DNA from: Flavobacterium omnivorum
Lineage (GTDB): Bacteria > Bacteroidota > Bacteroidia > Flavobacteriales > Flavobacteriaceae
Direction of reading: 5' to 3'
Length of the DNA stretch: 50,589 nt
NCBI RefSeq assembly: GCF_900099915.1
Contig: NZ_FNDB01000022.1
Location: forward strand, 1-50,589
Shown here: positions 20,141-27,483 of the stretch, piece by piece
Position numbering within the stretch: position 1 is the stretch's first letter
Layout: each line of letters starts with the position of its first letter
Notes under the pieces: model-generated
Database searches by the model: none
What the model saw: only the letters and a program-made list of their open reading frames with translations
What the model was told of the DNA's origin: nothing
Position numbers and translations under genes: made by a program

Positions 20141-20232
20141 TTTTTCTATCGTTTTAAAATGATTTGTAAAAATATAATTTATTTATTGTGCGCTTTTTAA
20201 TTAATAAAAAGTAGAGAAAAATCTATTTTTTA

Positions 20233-20745
20233 TTATGCTTCTACTTCTTCTGTAGCCTCTTCGCTTTTCGCAAATTGGTTTTGAAGAGCAGAAATAACTC
20301 TTTGTGCTGGTGCTTGCAATAAACCAATAAGTTCGCCGATAAGCTCTTCTTTAGATTTAATAGTTGCTAATGCATCTAATTGATCGTCACCAATGTAAAT
20401 TTCAGCGTTAATATAGGCACCCTTTAACAATGGGGTAGCAGATTTTTTTCTGAAATCTTTAATTATTTTTCCAGGTGCATTTGCAACGTCTGAAATAAAT
20501 ATAGCACTGTTACCTGTCAAAACTGAAGGTAAATCACCATAATCATTAGCAGAAGCCTCCATTGCTTTTGCAAGCAACGTATTTTTTACAACCTCTAATT
20601 TTATACCTGCTTTGTAACAAGCCCTTCTCAAGTTTGAAGTAGATTCTGCATTCATACCAGAAATATCAGATACATAAACAATGTTTGTACCGGCTAACTG
20701 TGCAGTTAAAACTTCAATCGCGATTGATTTTTCTTCTCTAGTCAT
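20233..20745 (-). CDS. rplJ: 50S ribosomal protein uL10
   Basis: Base of the ribosomal stalk; it binds 23S rRNA with its N-terminal domain and bL12 dimers with its C-terminal helix. 170 aa, the normal length, starting MTREEKSIAIEVLTAQL, with the conserved NTLLAKA and SVLTGNSAIF stretches and a charged C-terminal tail. It begins 22 bp after rplA. The gap is too short for the long uL10 autoregulatory leader known from enterics, so control probably comes from upstream in the operon. Confidence 0.97.
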   Translation of the reverse strand: MTREEKSIAIEVLTAQLAGTNIVYVSDISGMNAESTSNLRRACYKAGIKLEVVKNTLLAKAMEASANDYGDLPSVLTGNSAIFISDVANAPGKIIKDFRKKSATPLLKGAYINAEIYIGDDQLDALATIKSKEELIGELIGLLQAPAQRVISALQNQFAKSEEATEEVEA

Positions 20746-20767
20746 ACTAAAAATTTTTAACTACCAA

Positions 20768-21457
20768 TTATACTGCTTTAGGATCCAATGCAATTGCAGG
20801 ACTCATTGTGCTAGTTAGGTAAATACTTTTAATGTAAGTTCCTTTAGCCGCAGTTGGTTTAAGTTTGATTAATGTTTGAATAATTTCGTGAGCATTGTCA
20901 ATGATTTGTTCTGTTCCAAAAGAAACTTTCCCAATTCCTGCATGCACTATACCAGTTTTATCAACTTTGAAATCGATTTTACCAGCTTTAACCTCAGCAA
21001 CAGCTTTTGCAACATCCATAGTTACAGTCCCTGTTTTCGGGTTAGGCATTAAACCTCTAGGTCCTAAAATACGACCTAACGGACCTAATTTACCCATAAC
21101 AGATGGCATTGTGATAATTACATCAACATCTGTCCAACCATCTTTGATTTTTTGTAAATAATCGTCAAGACCTACAAAGTCTGCACCAGCTGCTAAAGCT
21201 TCCGCTTCTTTATCTGGAGTAACCAATGCTAATACTTTAACGTCTTTACCAGTTCCATGAGGTAATGTTACCACACCTCTAACCATTTGATTCGCTTTTC
21301 TTGGATCTACACCCAAACGTACTGCGATATCAACAGACTCATCAAATTTTGCAGAAGCAACTACTTTTATCAATGCCGCAGCATCTTTAAGAGAATATAG
21401 TTTGTTCTTTTCAATTTTTGAAGCAGCCTCTTTTTGCTTTTTTGTCAATTTTGCCAT
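20768..21457 (-). CDS. rplA: 50S ribosomal protein uL1
   Basis: L1-stalk protein of the large subunit, involved in release of E-site tRNA; in enterics it also represses the rplKA mRNA. 229 aa, full length. Conserved segments seen: [59 protein letters not shown], and the C-terminal [18 protein letters not shown]. It lies 13 bp downstream of rplK, in the same operon. Confidence 0.98.
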   Translation of the reverse strand: MAKLTKKQKEAASKIEKNKLYSLKDAAALIKVVASAKFDESVDIAVRLGVDPRKANQMVRGVVTLPHGTGKDVKVLALVTPDKEAEALAAGADFVGLDDYLQKIKDGWTDVDVIITMPSVMGKLGPLGRILGPRGLMPNPKTGTVTMDVAKAVAEVKAGKIDFKVDKTGIVHAGIGKVSFGTEQIIDNAHEIIQTLIKLKPTAAKGTYIKSIYLTSTMSPAIALDPKAV

Positions 21458-21470
21458 GTCTTTCTCTTAA

Positions 21471-21908
21471 TTAAAAAGGAGCGTCTCCTGATACAGTTAT
21501 ACCCATAGATCTAGCTGTTCCAGCAACCATACTCATTGCAGACTCCATAGTGAATGCATTTAAGTCTGGCATCTTGTCTTCAGCAATAGCTCTAATTTGT
21601 TCCCAAGTAACACTAGCTACTTTTTTACGATTAGGCTCACCAGAACCAGATTTTAGCTTTGCAGCTTCCATTAACTGAACTGCTGCTGGAGGAGTTTTTA
21701 CGACAAAATCAAACGATTTGTCTTTATACACAGTAATTTGTACTGGGCATATTTTGCCGGGTTTATCTTGAGTTCTTGCATTAAATTGCTTGCAAAACTC
21801 CATGATGTTTACCCCAGCAGCTCCTAAAGCAGGTCCAACCGGTGGCGATGGATTCGCAGCACCTCCCTTAACTTGTAGTTTAACTACCTTACTAATTTCT
21901 TTAGCCAT
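21471..21908 (-). CDS. rplK: 50S ribosomal protein uL11
   Basis: Binds the GTPase-associated centre of 23S rRNA and takes part in the stringent response. 145 aa. The N-terminal domain has the proline-rich [24 protein letters not shown] segment, near where thiostrepton acts, and the C-terminal RNA-binding domain ends [17 protein letters not shown]. First ribosomal protein gene of the rplKAJL set, 66 bp after nusG. Confidence 0.98.
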   Translation of the reverse strand: MAKEISKVVKLQVKGGAANPSPPVGPALGAAGVNIMEFCKQFNARTQDKPGKICPVQITVYKDKSFDFVVKTPPAAVQLMEAAKLKSGSGEPNRKKVASVTWEQIRAIAEDKMPDLNAFTMESAMSMVAGTARSMGITVSGDAPF

Positions 21909-21974
21909 TTTTTAAAAATTTAACACTACAATCATTGGAAGCGATTGCAATGGATATTATAGATGTAACAAAAA

Positions 21975-22526
21975 TTATACTTTTTCAACTTGCATAAAAC
22001 TCAACTCTAATGGTGTTTTTCTTCCGAAAATCTTTACCATTACCTCTAATTTACGCTTTTCTTCATTAATTTTCTCCACAGTTCCGTTGAAACCATTGAA
22101 CGGACCGTCAACAACCTTAATTGTTTCTCCAATATTAAAAGGTATTGCACGCGTATCGGTATTAACCGCTAACTCATCCACCTTACCTAACATTCTGTTT
22201 ACTTCTGAAATTCTTAAAGGAACAGGCTCTCCACCTTTAATTTCCCCTAAAAATCCAATAACGCTTGTTATGGACTTAATAATATGAGGTATTTCTCCAA
22301 TAAGATTTGCCTCAATCATAACATAACCCGGAAAATAAACTTTGTCTTTGATTATTTTTTTTCCTTCTTTAACGGTAACGACTTTTTCAGTAGGAACTAA
22401 AACTTGGGAAACATAATCACCCATAGCTAATCTTGCGATTTCGGTCTCGATATATGCTTTTACCTTATTCTCTTGTCCGCTTACTGCCCTAACGACATAC
22501 CACTTTTTAATATTATTATCTGCCAT
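21975..22526 (-). CDS. nusG: Transcription termination/antitermination protein NusG
   Basis: RNA polymerase-associated elongation factor that links transcription to Rho and to ribosomes. 183 aa: an N-terminal NGN domain (KKWYVVRAVSGQENKVKAYIE, with PGYVMIE) and a C-terminal KOW domain (IGETIKVVDGPFNGFNGTVEKINEEKRKLEVMVKIFGRKTPLEL). It follows secE by 10 bp, the near-universal secE-nusG order. Confidence 0.98.
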   Translation of the reverse strand: MADNNIKKWYVVRAVSGQENKVKAYIETEIARLAMGDYVSQVLVPTEKVVTVKEGKKIIKDKVYFPGYVMIEANLIGEIPHIIKSITSVIGFLGEIKGGEPVPLRISEVNRMLGKVDELAVNTDTRAIPFNIGETIKVVDGPFNGFNGTVEKINEEKRKLEVMVKIFGRKTPLELSFMQVEKV

Positions 22527-22536
22527 AACAAAAAAT

Positions 22537-22734
22537 TTAAGCTTTTATCCAGTTAAAAAATCCAGCTAAAGCTTTTGCAAAAATTTCGTCTACTCCCCAA
22601 GTTGCCAAGGCGAACAATACTGAAAAGACAGCAACAACAATCGTTAGACGTTGCACCTCAGGCCAAGCTGGCCAAGTTACATTTGACTTTAATTCCTCAA
22701 ATGCTTCAGATATGTAATTTACAACTTTTGTCAT
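22537..22734 (-). CDS. secE: Preprotein translocase subunit SecE
   Basis: Small inner-membrane subunit of the SecYEG channel. 65 aa with one C-terminal transmembrane helix (LTIVVAVFSVLFALATWGVD) preceded by the conserved amphipathic part with ELKSNVTWPAWPEVQR. This is the short single-helix form usual outside enterics. It lies between tRNA-Trp and nusG on the same strand. Confidence 0.96.
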   Translation of the reverse strand: MTKVVNYISEAFEELKSNVTWPAWPEVQRLTIVVAVFSVLFALATWGVDEIFAKALAGFFNWIKA

Positions 22735-22751
22735 TATGATTTGTTTTTTTG

Positions 22752-22822
22752 CACGGGCGGAGGGATTCGAACCCCCATCAACGGTTTTGGAGACCGCTAT
22801 TCTACCCTTGAACTACGCCCGT
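22752..22822 (-). tRNA. trnW: tRNA-Trp (anticodon CCA)
   Basis: The cloverleaf reads on the minus strand with acceptor ACGGGCG paired to CGCCCGT, discriminator G, anticodon stem GCGGT/ACCGT around CTCCAAA, and the T-loop TTCGAATC. CCA is not encoded. It lies between tuf and secE, as in many Bacteroidota. Confidence 0.97.
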
Positions 22823-22827
22823 ATTAA

Positions 22828-22860
22828 AGCCAGTAACCACCATTATAATAATTACTGGCT
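22828..22860 (-). terminator. Hairpin between tuf and tRNA-Trp
   Basis: AGCCAGTAA (22828-22836) and TTACTGGCT (22852-22860) are perfect 9-bp complements. On the minus strand only a short UUUAAU follows. It may be a partial terminator or a processing site between tuf mRNA and tRNA-Trp. Confidence 0.5.
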
Positions 22861-22876
22861 ATATAATTTAATATAA

Positions 22877-24064
22877 CTATGCTGTTATTTCAGTTACCTG
22901 ACCAGCACCTACTGTTCTACCACCTTCACGGATAGCAAAACGTAAACCAACACTTAATGCAATTGCGCTAAGCAATACAACACTAATAGTTAAGTTATCC
23001 CCAGGCATAACCATCTCTACACCTTCTGGCAAAGTAATGATACCTGTTACATCAGTTGTACGTACATAGAACTGTGGACGGTAGTTATTATGAAATGGCG
23101 TATGACGACCACCTTCTTCTTTTTTCAAGATGTAAACCTCTGCTTTAAATGTTGCATGTGGTTTAACTGAACCTGGCTTACAAATAACCATTCCTCTTTT
23201 GATGTCTTCTTTTTGAATACCTCTTAAAAGAATACCTACGTTGTCTCCTGCTTCTCCTCTATCAAGGATTTTACGAAACATCTCAACTCCCGTAATAGTA
23301 GAAGTCAATTTTTCAGCACCCATACCAATGATTTCAACTGGATCTCCAGTATTAGCAACACCAGTTTCGATACGACCTGTTGCTACAGTTCCACGACCAG
23401 TGATTGAAAATACATCTTCAACAGGCATTAAGAAAGGTTTTGCAACGTCTCTTACTGGCTCTTCAATCCAAGAGTCAACAGCTTCCATCAATTCAAGAAT
23501 TTTTGGTACCCAAACTGGATCATTATTCAATCCACCTAAAGCTGAACCTTGAACAACTGGACCATTATCTCCATCATATTCGTAGAAAGATAACAAGTCT
23601 CTGATTTCCATCTCAACTAATTCAAGTAATTCCTCATCATCAACCATATCCACTTTATTCATGAATACAACCATTCTAGGAATACCAACTTGGCGACCTA
23701 ATAGGATGTGCTCACGTGTTTGTGGCATTGGTCCATCTGTAGCAGCTACAACAAGAATAGCACCATCCATTTGAGCAGCACCAGTAACCATGTTCTTTAC
23801 GTAATCCGCGTGACCTGGACAGTCAACGTGAGCGTAATGACGATTAGCAGTTTCATACTCTACGTGTGATGTATTAATTGTAATACCTCTTTCTTTTTCT
23901 TCTGGAGCATTATCAATTTGATCAAATGATTTTGCTTGACAGTAACCAGCATCAGATAACACTTTAGTTATCGCTGCAGTTAATGTAGTTTTTCCGTGAT
24001 CCACGTGCCCAATTGTACCAATGTTTAAGTGGGGCTTGTTACGGTTAAAGGTTTCTTTTGCCAT
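22877..24064 (-). CDS. tuf: Translation elongation factor EF-Tu
   Basis: GTPase that delivers aminoacyl-tRNA to the ribosome. 395 aa. G-domain motifs: [21 protein letters not shown] (switch I), DCPGHADY and NKVD. The beta-barrel domains carry [14 protein letters not shown] and a C-terminal end [12 protein letters not shown]. It sits between tRNA-Thr(GGU) and tRNA-Trp, the tRNA-tufB arrangement known from E. coli. It is the only EF-Tu gene in this window. Confidence 0.98.
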   Translation of the reverse strand: MAKETFNRNKPHLNIGTIGHVDHGKTTLTAAITKVLSDAGYCQAKSFDQIDNAPEEKERGITINTSHVEYETANRHYAHVDCPGHADYVKNMVTGAAQMDGAILVVAATDGPMPQTREHILLGRQVGIPRMVVFMNKVDMVDDEELLELVEMEIRDLLSFYEYDGDNGPVVQGSALGGLNNDPVWVPKILELMEAVDSWIEEPVRDVAKPFLMPVEDVFSITGRGTVATGRIETGVANTGDPVEIIGMGAEKLTSTITGVEMFRKILDRGEAGDNVGILLRGIQKEDIKRGMVICKPGSVKPHATFKAEVYILKKEEGGRHTPFHNNYRPQFYVRTTDVTGIITLPEGVEMVMPGDNLTISVVLLSAIALSVGLRFAIREGGRTVGAGQVTEITA

Positions 24065-24118
24065 TTTACTTAATTTTTAATCTATTTATATATTTAATTT
24101 CAATCTCCTACTTACTTG

Positions 24119-24190
24119 AGCCAATGTCGGGAATTGAACCCGAGACCTCTTCCTTACCAAGGAAGCACTCTACCCCTGAGCTACACCGGC
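24119..24190 (-). tRNA. trnT: tRNA-Thr (anticodon GGT)
   Basis: Acceptor GCCGGTG pairs with CATTGGC, including two G-U pairs; discriminator T. Anticodon arm CTTCC-TTGGTAA-GGAAG. 72 nt without encoded CCA. It is the last tRNA before tuf. Confidence 0.96.
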
Positions 24191-24277
24191 GGTAAAGATT
24201 TTAGATTCCTGATCTTAGGTCTTCGATAGTAGAACTTTACAGTCCGGGCATCTAAATTCTAAAATCTAAATTCTTTT

Positions 24278-24360
24278 GGTGGGGAGAGCAGGATTCGAAC
24301 CTGCGAAGTTTACACAGCAGATTTACAGTCTGCCCTCGTTGGCCGCTTGAGTATCTCCCC
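24278..24360 (-). tRNA. trnY: tRNA-Tyr (anticodon GTA), with encoded CCA
   Basis: Class II tRNA with a long variable arm. Acceptor GGGGAGA/TCTCCCC, discriminator A, followed by an encoded CCA (24278-24280). Anticodon arm GCAGA-CTGTAAA-TCTGC. It is the only tRNA of this cluster with CCA in the DNA. Confidence 0.96.
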
Positions 24361-24495
24361 TACTCTTTTTATTGTCAAACCCTTACAGTCTAGATTCAGC
24401 GAAGGATCTCCCCTTGACCTCACCCGAGATTACCTTCTCCTCTTTAAAGATTCAAAGCAATACCCTGCGAAGCACTACAACCATCCTCTTTCTTG

Positions 24496-24569
24496 AGCCG
24501 GCGGAGGGACTCGAACCCACGACCTGCTGATTACAAATCAGCTGCTCTAGCCAACTGAGCTACGCTGGC
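24496..24569 (-). tRNA. trnT: tRNA-Thr (anticodon TGT)
   Basis: Anticodon arm GCTGA-TTTGTAA-TCAGC, and T-arm GTGGG-TTCGAGT-CCCTC (not perfectly paired at its ends). Acceptor GCCAGCG faces CGCCGGC, leaving an A-C mismatch at the fourth pair; discriminator T. First gene of the tRNA-tuf transcript. Confidence 0.95.
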
Positions 24570-24576
24570 GAATCAA

Positions 24577-24605
24577 TAAAAAAAGTCCGCTATTTCTAAC
24601 GGACT
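24577..24605 (-). terminator. Terminator after the hibernation factor gene, overlapping the tRNA promoter start site
   Basis: AGTCCG (24584-24589) and CGGACT (24600-24605), plus two further pairs inside, form a hairpin. On the minus strand seven U residues follow (24577-24583). The tRNA operon's -7 element ends at 24607, so the transcript start falls inside the hairpin's first arm. Confidence 0.8.
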
Positions 24606-24606
24606 G

Positions 24607-24637
24607 CAAATGTATAGATTTTATCTCTCAATCAAAA
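24607..24637 (-). promoter_or_regulatory. Promoter of the tRNA-tuf operon
   Basis: On the minus strand a TTTTG element is followed by 18 bases and then TACATTTG (24607-24614), continuing CAG. Both the -7 match to TAnnTTTG and the spacing fit the Flavobacterium consensus. It is about 38 bp upstream of tRNA-Thr(UGU). Confidence 0.75.
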
Positions 24638-24658
24638 CATTTTTTAAAAAAATTTATA

Positions 24659-24961
24659 TTAAATATGCGAACTTATTTTTTCTTTTCTTTTTACCAGCAA
24701 CCGCTCTAGTGATTCTGAAGAGAGTTCTACTGCCTCTTCAAATGTTTTACATTGTTTTTTAACTAAAAAATCGTCTCCAGGAACATTAATTTTTATCTCT
24801 GCAATTTTATTTTCTTTATCACTTGTCTTTTCAACTTTTAAAAAAACATCTGCAGACACGACTTTATCGTAATACTTCTCCAACTTGTCCAATCGTTCTT
24901 GAACAAAATCTACTAGCTTTTTGTCAACAGCAAAGTTAACTGCATGAACACTTACCTTCAT
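24659..24961 (-). CDS. hpf: Ribosome hibernation promoting factor (HPF/RaiA, short form)
   Basis: Binds the 30S decoding region and shuts ribosomes down in stationary phase. 100 aa from the ATG at 24961 (MKVSVHAVNFAVDKKLVDFVQ); an ATG two codons upstream at 24967 is a possible alternative. The fold pattern is beta-alpha-beta-beta-beta-alpha, with VFLKVEK and a basic C-terminal helix ERLLVKRKEK. It lacks the long-form dimerisation domain. It lies 34 bp downstream of the recombinase gene on the same strand and is followed by a terminator. Confidence 0.92.
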   Translation of the reverse strand: MKVSVHAVNFAVDKKLVDFVQERLDKLEKYYDKVVSADVFLKVEKTSDKENKIAEIKINVPGDDFLVKKQCKTFEEAVELSSESLERLLVKRKEKISSHI

Positions 24962-24995
24962 AATCATCTTTTTTAATTGTTAAACATTTGTAAAA

Positions 24996-25892
24996 TCACT
25001 TCCGTCCGCGAGGGTGAGCCTCTTTGTATACACTTTTAAGCTCTGAAAGACTATTATGGGTGTAAATCTGCGTAGACGCCAGACTGGAATGTCCTAATAA
25101 TTCTTTCACTGAATTCAAATCTGCTCCATTGTTTAATAAATGGGTAGCAAAAGTATGTCGCAATATATGTGGACTTTTTTTTACTTTTTCAGAGACAGTA
25201 CTAAAGTAAGAATTAATTAGACGATACACAAAGGAATCATTTAATTTTAACCCTTTTTTAGTGAGAAAAAAATAATCCTCATCTTTACCTACTAATACCG
25301 AAGTACGTTCTTTCAGGTACCAATTAAATTGATCTGCTATCACCGGCAAAATAGGAATAATTCGTTCTTTGTTTCGCTTCCCAACCACTTTGACTACCCG
25401 ATTTGCTAAGTCAATATTTGCCATTTTAAGATGAATTAATTCCGCTCGACGCATCCCTGTTGTGTAGAGCAAATCAATGATTAGCTTATTTCTGATGTCC
25501 TCAAAACCAACCGTCGTTTGCAGCTGATTCAAAACCTCGGTCACTTCTTTTTCAGAAAAAGGGATTTGTATTATTTTTGGAACCTTAAGCGCCTTGTGCC
25601 TCAACATTGGACTAGTCTCTATTTGCTTTGTCTTTACAAGAAATTTGTAAAAAGCTTTCAAAGAAGCCATCTTTCTATTTACTGAAACATTAGAAACAGC
25701 ACTATTAACCAATACTACAATCCAATTTCTAATTTGGCCGTAGCCCACCTGATCTATTTCTTCTTGGTCAAAATGCGATTTATGGAATGATTCAAAAGAA
25801 TCGAGGTCATCACAGTAAGCCGTGACGGTATGTGTAGAGTATTTTTTCTCCAACTGGAGGTAATCCCGAAATGCATCTTTATTTGTAGACAT
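24996..25892 (-). CDS. xerC: Tyrosine recombinase, XerC/XerD type
   Basis: Site-specific recombinase expected to resolve chromosome dimers at dif. 298 aa. The N-terminal SAM-like core-binding domain begins FRDYLQLEKKYSTHTVTAYCDDL. The catalytic domain has the first Arg in TGMRRAEL, HILRHTFATHLL (H-x-x-R), LLGHSS, and the nucleophile Tyr in TQIYTH. It has no phage-integrase N-terminal arm, so a housekeeping Xer is likely; XerC versus XerD cannot be settled here. Its ATG directly follows the U-tract of the rpsU terminator. Confidence 0.9.
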   Translation of the reverse strand: MSTNKDAFRDYLQLEKKYSTHTVTAYCDDLDSFESFHKSHFDQEEIDQVGYGQIRNWIVVLVNSAVSNVSVNRKMASLKAFYKFLVKTKQIETSPMLRHKALKVPKIIQIPFSEKEVTEVLNQLQTTVGFEDIRNKLIIDLLYTTGMRRAELIHLKMANIDLANRVVKVVGKRNKERIIPILPVIADQFNWYLKERTSVLVGKDEDYFFLTKKGLKLNDSFVYRLINSYFSTVSEKVKKSPHILRHTFATHLLNNGADLNSVKELLGHSSLASTQIYTHNSLSELKSVYKEAHPRGRK

Positions 25893-25939
25893 AAAAAAAC
25901 CGTTAGCATCAAAGTTATAAAATTTTGATGACTAACGGT
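25893..25939 (-). terminator. Terminator after rpsU, abutting the xerC start codon
   Basis: ACCGTTAG (25899-25906) pairs with CTAACGGT (25932-25939), with an inner ATCAAA/TTTGAT stem. On the minus strand the U-tract runs 25898-25893, and the ATG of xerC begins at 25892. Confidence 0.85.
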
Positions 25940-25960
25940 ATTTTAATTTAATGGAATCGA

Positions 25961-26155
25961 CTAACTCTCTAAGTTATCTCTCATATTTTGGATATAAGCC
26001 GCTTTTTGAATTTTGATTCTATTCGTTACTGAAGGCTTAATAAAAGCAGTACGTGCTCTTAGTTGACGAACAGTTCCTGTTTTATCAAATTTTCTTTTGT
26101 AGCGTTTTAACGCTCTATCGATATTTTCTCCGTCTTTAATTGGTATAATTAACAT
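25961..26155 (-). CDS. rpsU: 30S ribosomal protein bS21
   Basis: Small basic protein on the 30S platform. 64 aa: MLIIPIKDGENIDRALKRYKRKFDKTGTVRQLRAR..., the usual S21 pattern. In Bacteroidota, bS21 with bS6 and bS18 covers the 3' end of 16S rRNA and hides the anti-SD. This gene has a strong promoter (26184-26213) and a short leader of about 25 nt containing a 12-nt SD (26164-26175), which suggests autoregulation through bS21-free ribosomes. A terminator follows directly. Confidence 0.97.
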   Translation of the reverse strand: MLIIPIKDGENIDRALKRYKRKFDKTGTVRQLRARTAFIKPSVTNRIKIQKAAYIQNMRDNLES

Positions 26156-26163
26156 AATATAGA

Positions 26164-26175
26164 CACCCCCTTTCT
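26164..26175 (-). promoter_or_regulatory. Extended Shine-Dalgarno sequence of rpsU
   Basis: The minus strand reads AGAAAGGGGGTG, 8 nt before the ATG. The reverse complement of the Flavobacterium 16S 3' tail (CACCUCCUUUCU, from memory) is AGAAAGGAGGUG. The match is 11 of 12, and the remaining base can form a G-U pair. I saw no comparable SD in front of the other genes I examined here. Confidence 0.85.
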
Positions 26176-26183
26176 TTAGTCTG

Positions 26184-26213
26184 CAAAAGTAGGATAATAA
26201 TATGAACTAACAA
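26184..26213 (-). promoter_or_regulatory. rpsU promoter
   Basis: -33 TTG (26211-26213), a 19-bp spacer, then -7 TACTTTTG (26184-26191). This is a textbook fit to the Flavobacterium sigma-A consensus. The transcript should begin near 26179, just upstream of the SD. Confidence 0.85.
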
Positions 26214-26258
26214 GTAATTGCGTAATTTTATTTAATTTTACAAACTAAGAAACTATTT

Positions 26259-27326
26259 ATGTGGTTTATCGCAATTTCTATTTTACTACTTTTAGCAAGT
26301 ATATTACCTTATACGCCGCTGACACATTGATTCTATAGCGTATTTGAATTTGGAAAAATTTAAATATTTATTTTACAAATTACGGCTTTAGTCCTCAGCT
26401 TTATTCTGATAGACGAATCTTATTTTTTACTCCGTATTCTTCAGTTATTGAGACTGTTAAGCATCGATAGTCACACAGTCGCACTATATAAATGCACTTC
26501 TTTTTACAAGTCCATACAAAAAGAACCTTGCGACACTTCTTCAGAAAAAATTACGGCCCTTTCGGCAAATGTATTTCAAGAAAATAAAGAACACGAAAAA
26601 TTTATAGCTCTGATTGCTAAATACAATCCAGCTATTTTTTTAACAATGGAATCTGATGAAAATTGAGAAAAGGCACTCTCCGTTTTGGACGACGACTGCA
26701 AACACAGCGTCAAAGTAGCCTTAAACAACACCTACGGCATGCATTTATATTCTCAATTTTAGATAATAAAGCGTCGTGTTCCTCATTTTGTAGCGGATGA
26801 TCTGCCCAGCATTGAAGCCGAAATTAGAACTCCTGACAATTTTGAATTTACTTTCTTTGCGGTACATCCTCCGCCGCCAAGTCCTACAGAGGAAGAAAAT
26901 TCCAAAGAGCGTGATGGAGCGCTTTTAAGTATCGCAAAAAAAATAAAACAGAACTCCGACACCTGCGTAATAGTAGGAGACTTCAACAATGTGGCCTGGG
27001 CAAAATCCTCTATTTTATTTAGAAAAACCAGCGGAACAATAGACGGAAGAATTGGCAGAGGATTCATTTCAAGTTTTCATACCAAATATTGGTTTTTAAG
27101 ATTTCCTATCGACTTGATGTTTCATACAGCAGATGTATATATTGAGGAATTAAAAAGCTTAGAACATTTTGGATCTGATCATTTTCCAATATACGCAAAA
27201 TTTTTCATCAACAAGAAAACTGCAAAACAAGAGCATTTAACAGAAAACCTCAAAGATGGAGAACAGGAGATTGTTCAAGAAATAATAAAAGAAGGAATAA
27301 ATGAAAAAAGCGATAACCGTACTTGA
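26259..27326 (+). pseudogene. Endonuclease/exonuclease/phosphatase (EEP) family protein, disabled by four nonsense codons
   Basis: Read in one continuous frame, this is a membrane-anchored EEP-domain protein. It opens with a hydrophobic N-terminus (MWFIAISILLLLASILP) and a second hydrophobic stretch. The nuclease-like domain contains ALSANVFQEN, NTYGMHLYS, a proline-rich AVHPPPPSPTEEENS, VIVGDFNNVAW and SLEHFGSDHFPIYAKF. The catalytic D/N and D-H pairs are still present. Stops interrupt it at 26328 (TGA), 26361 (TAA), 26664 (TGA) and 26760 (TAG). The first and third fall where relatives have Trp and the second where Gln is likely. There is no frameshift. A terminator overlaps the end of the frame. 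Confidence 0.88.
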
Positions 27327-27339
27327 TTATCGCTTTTTT
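27304..27339 (+). terminator. Terminator of the EEP pseudogene
   Basis: AAAAAAGCGATAA (27304-27316) and TTATCGCTTTTTT (27327-27339) are perfect 13-bp arms with a 10-nt loop and T-tract. The terminator has outlived the gene. Confidence 0.85.
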
Positions 27340-27483
27340 ATAATTTTAAATATGTTTACTAATTCAATTACTTTCTAACAATCACTATGTTTTACATTTC
27401 ACCAATCCCTATTAAAATAGGATAAAATTGGAAAAATCTTCAACACTTGCTGGGTCAGAACTGAATTAACTATAAGTCAGAAA

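Noticed and set aside
26783..27067. 94-codon minus-strand frame inside the EEP pseudogene
   Set aside because: The plus-strand frame carries all the family motifs, so the reverse frame is a shadow.
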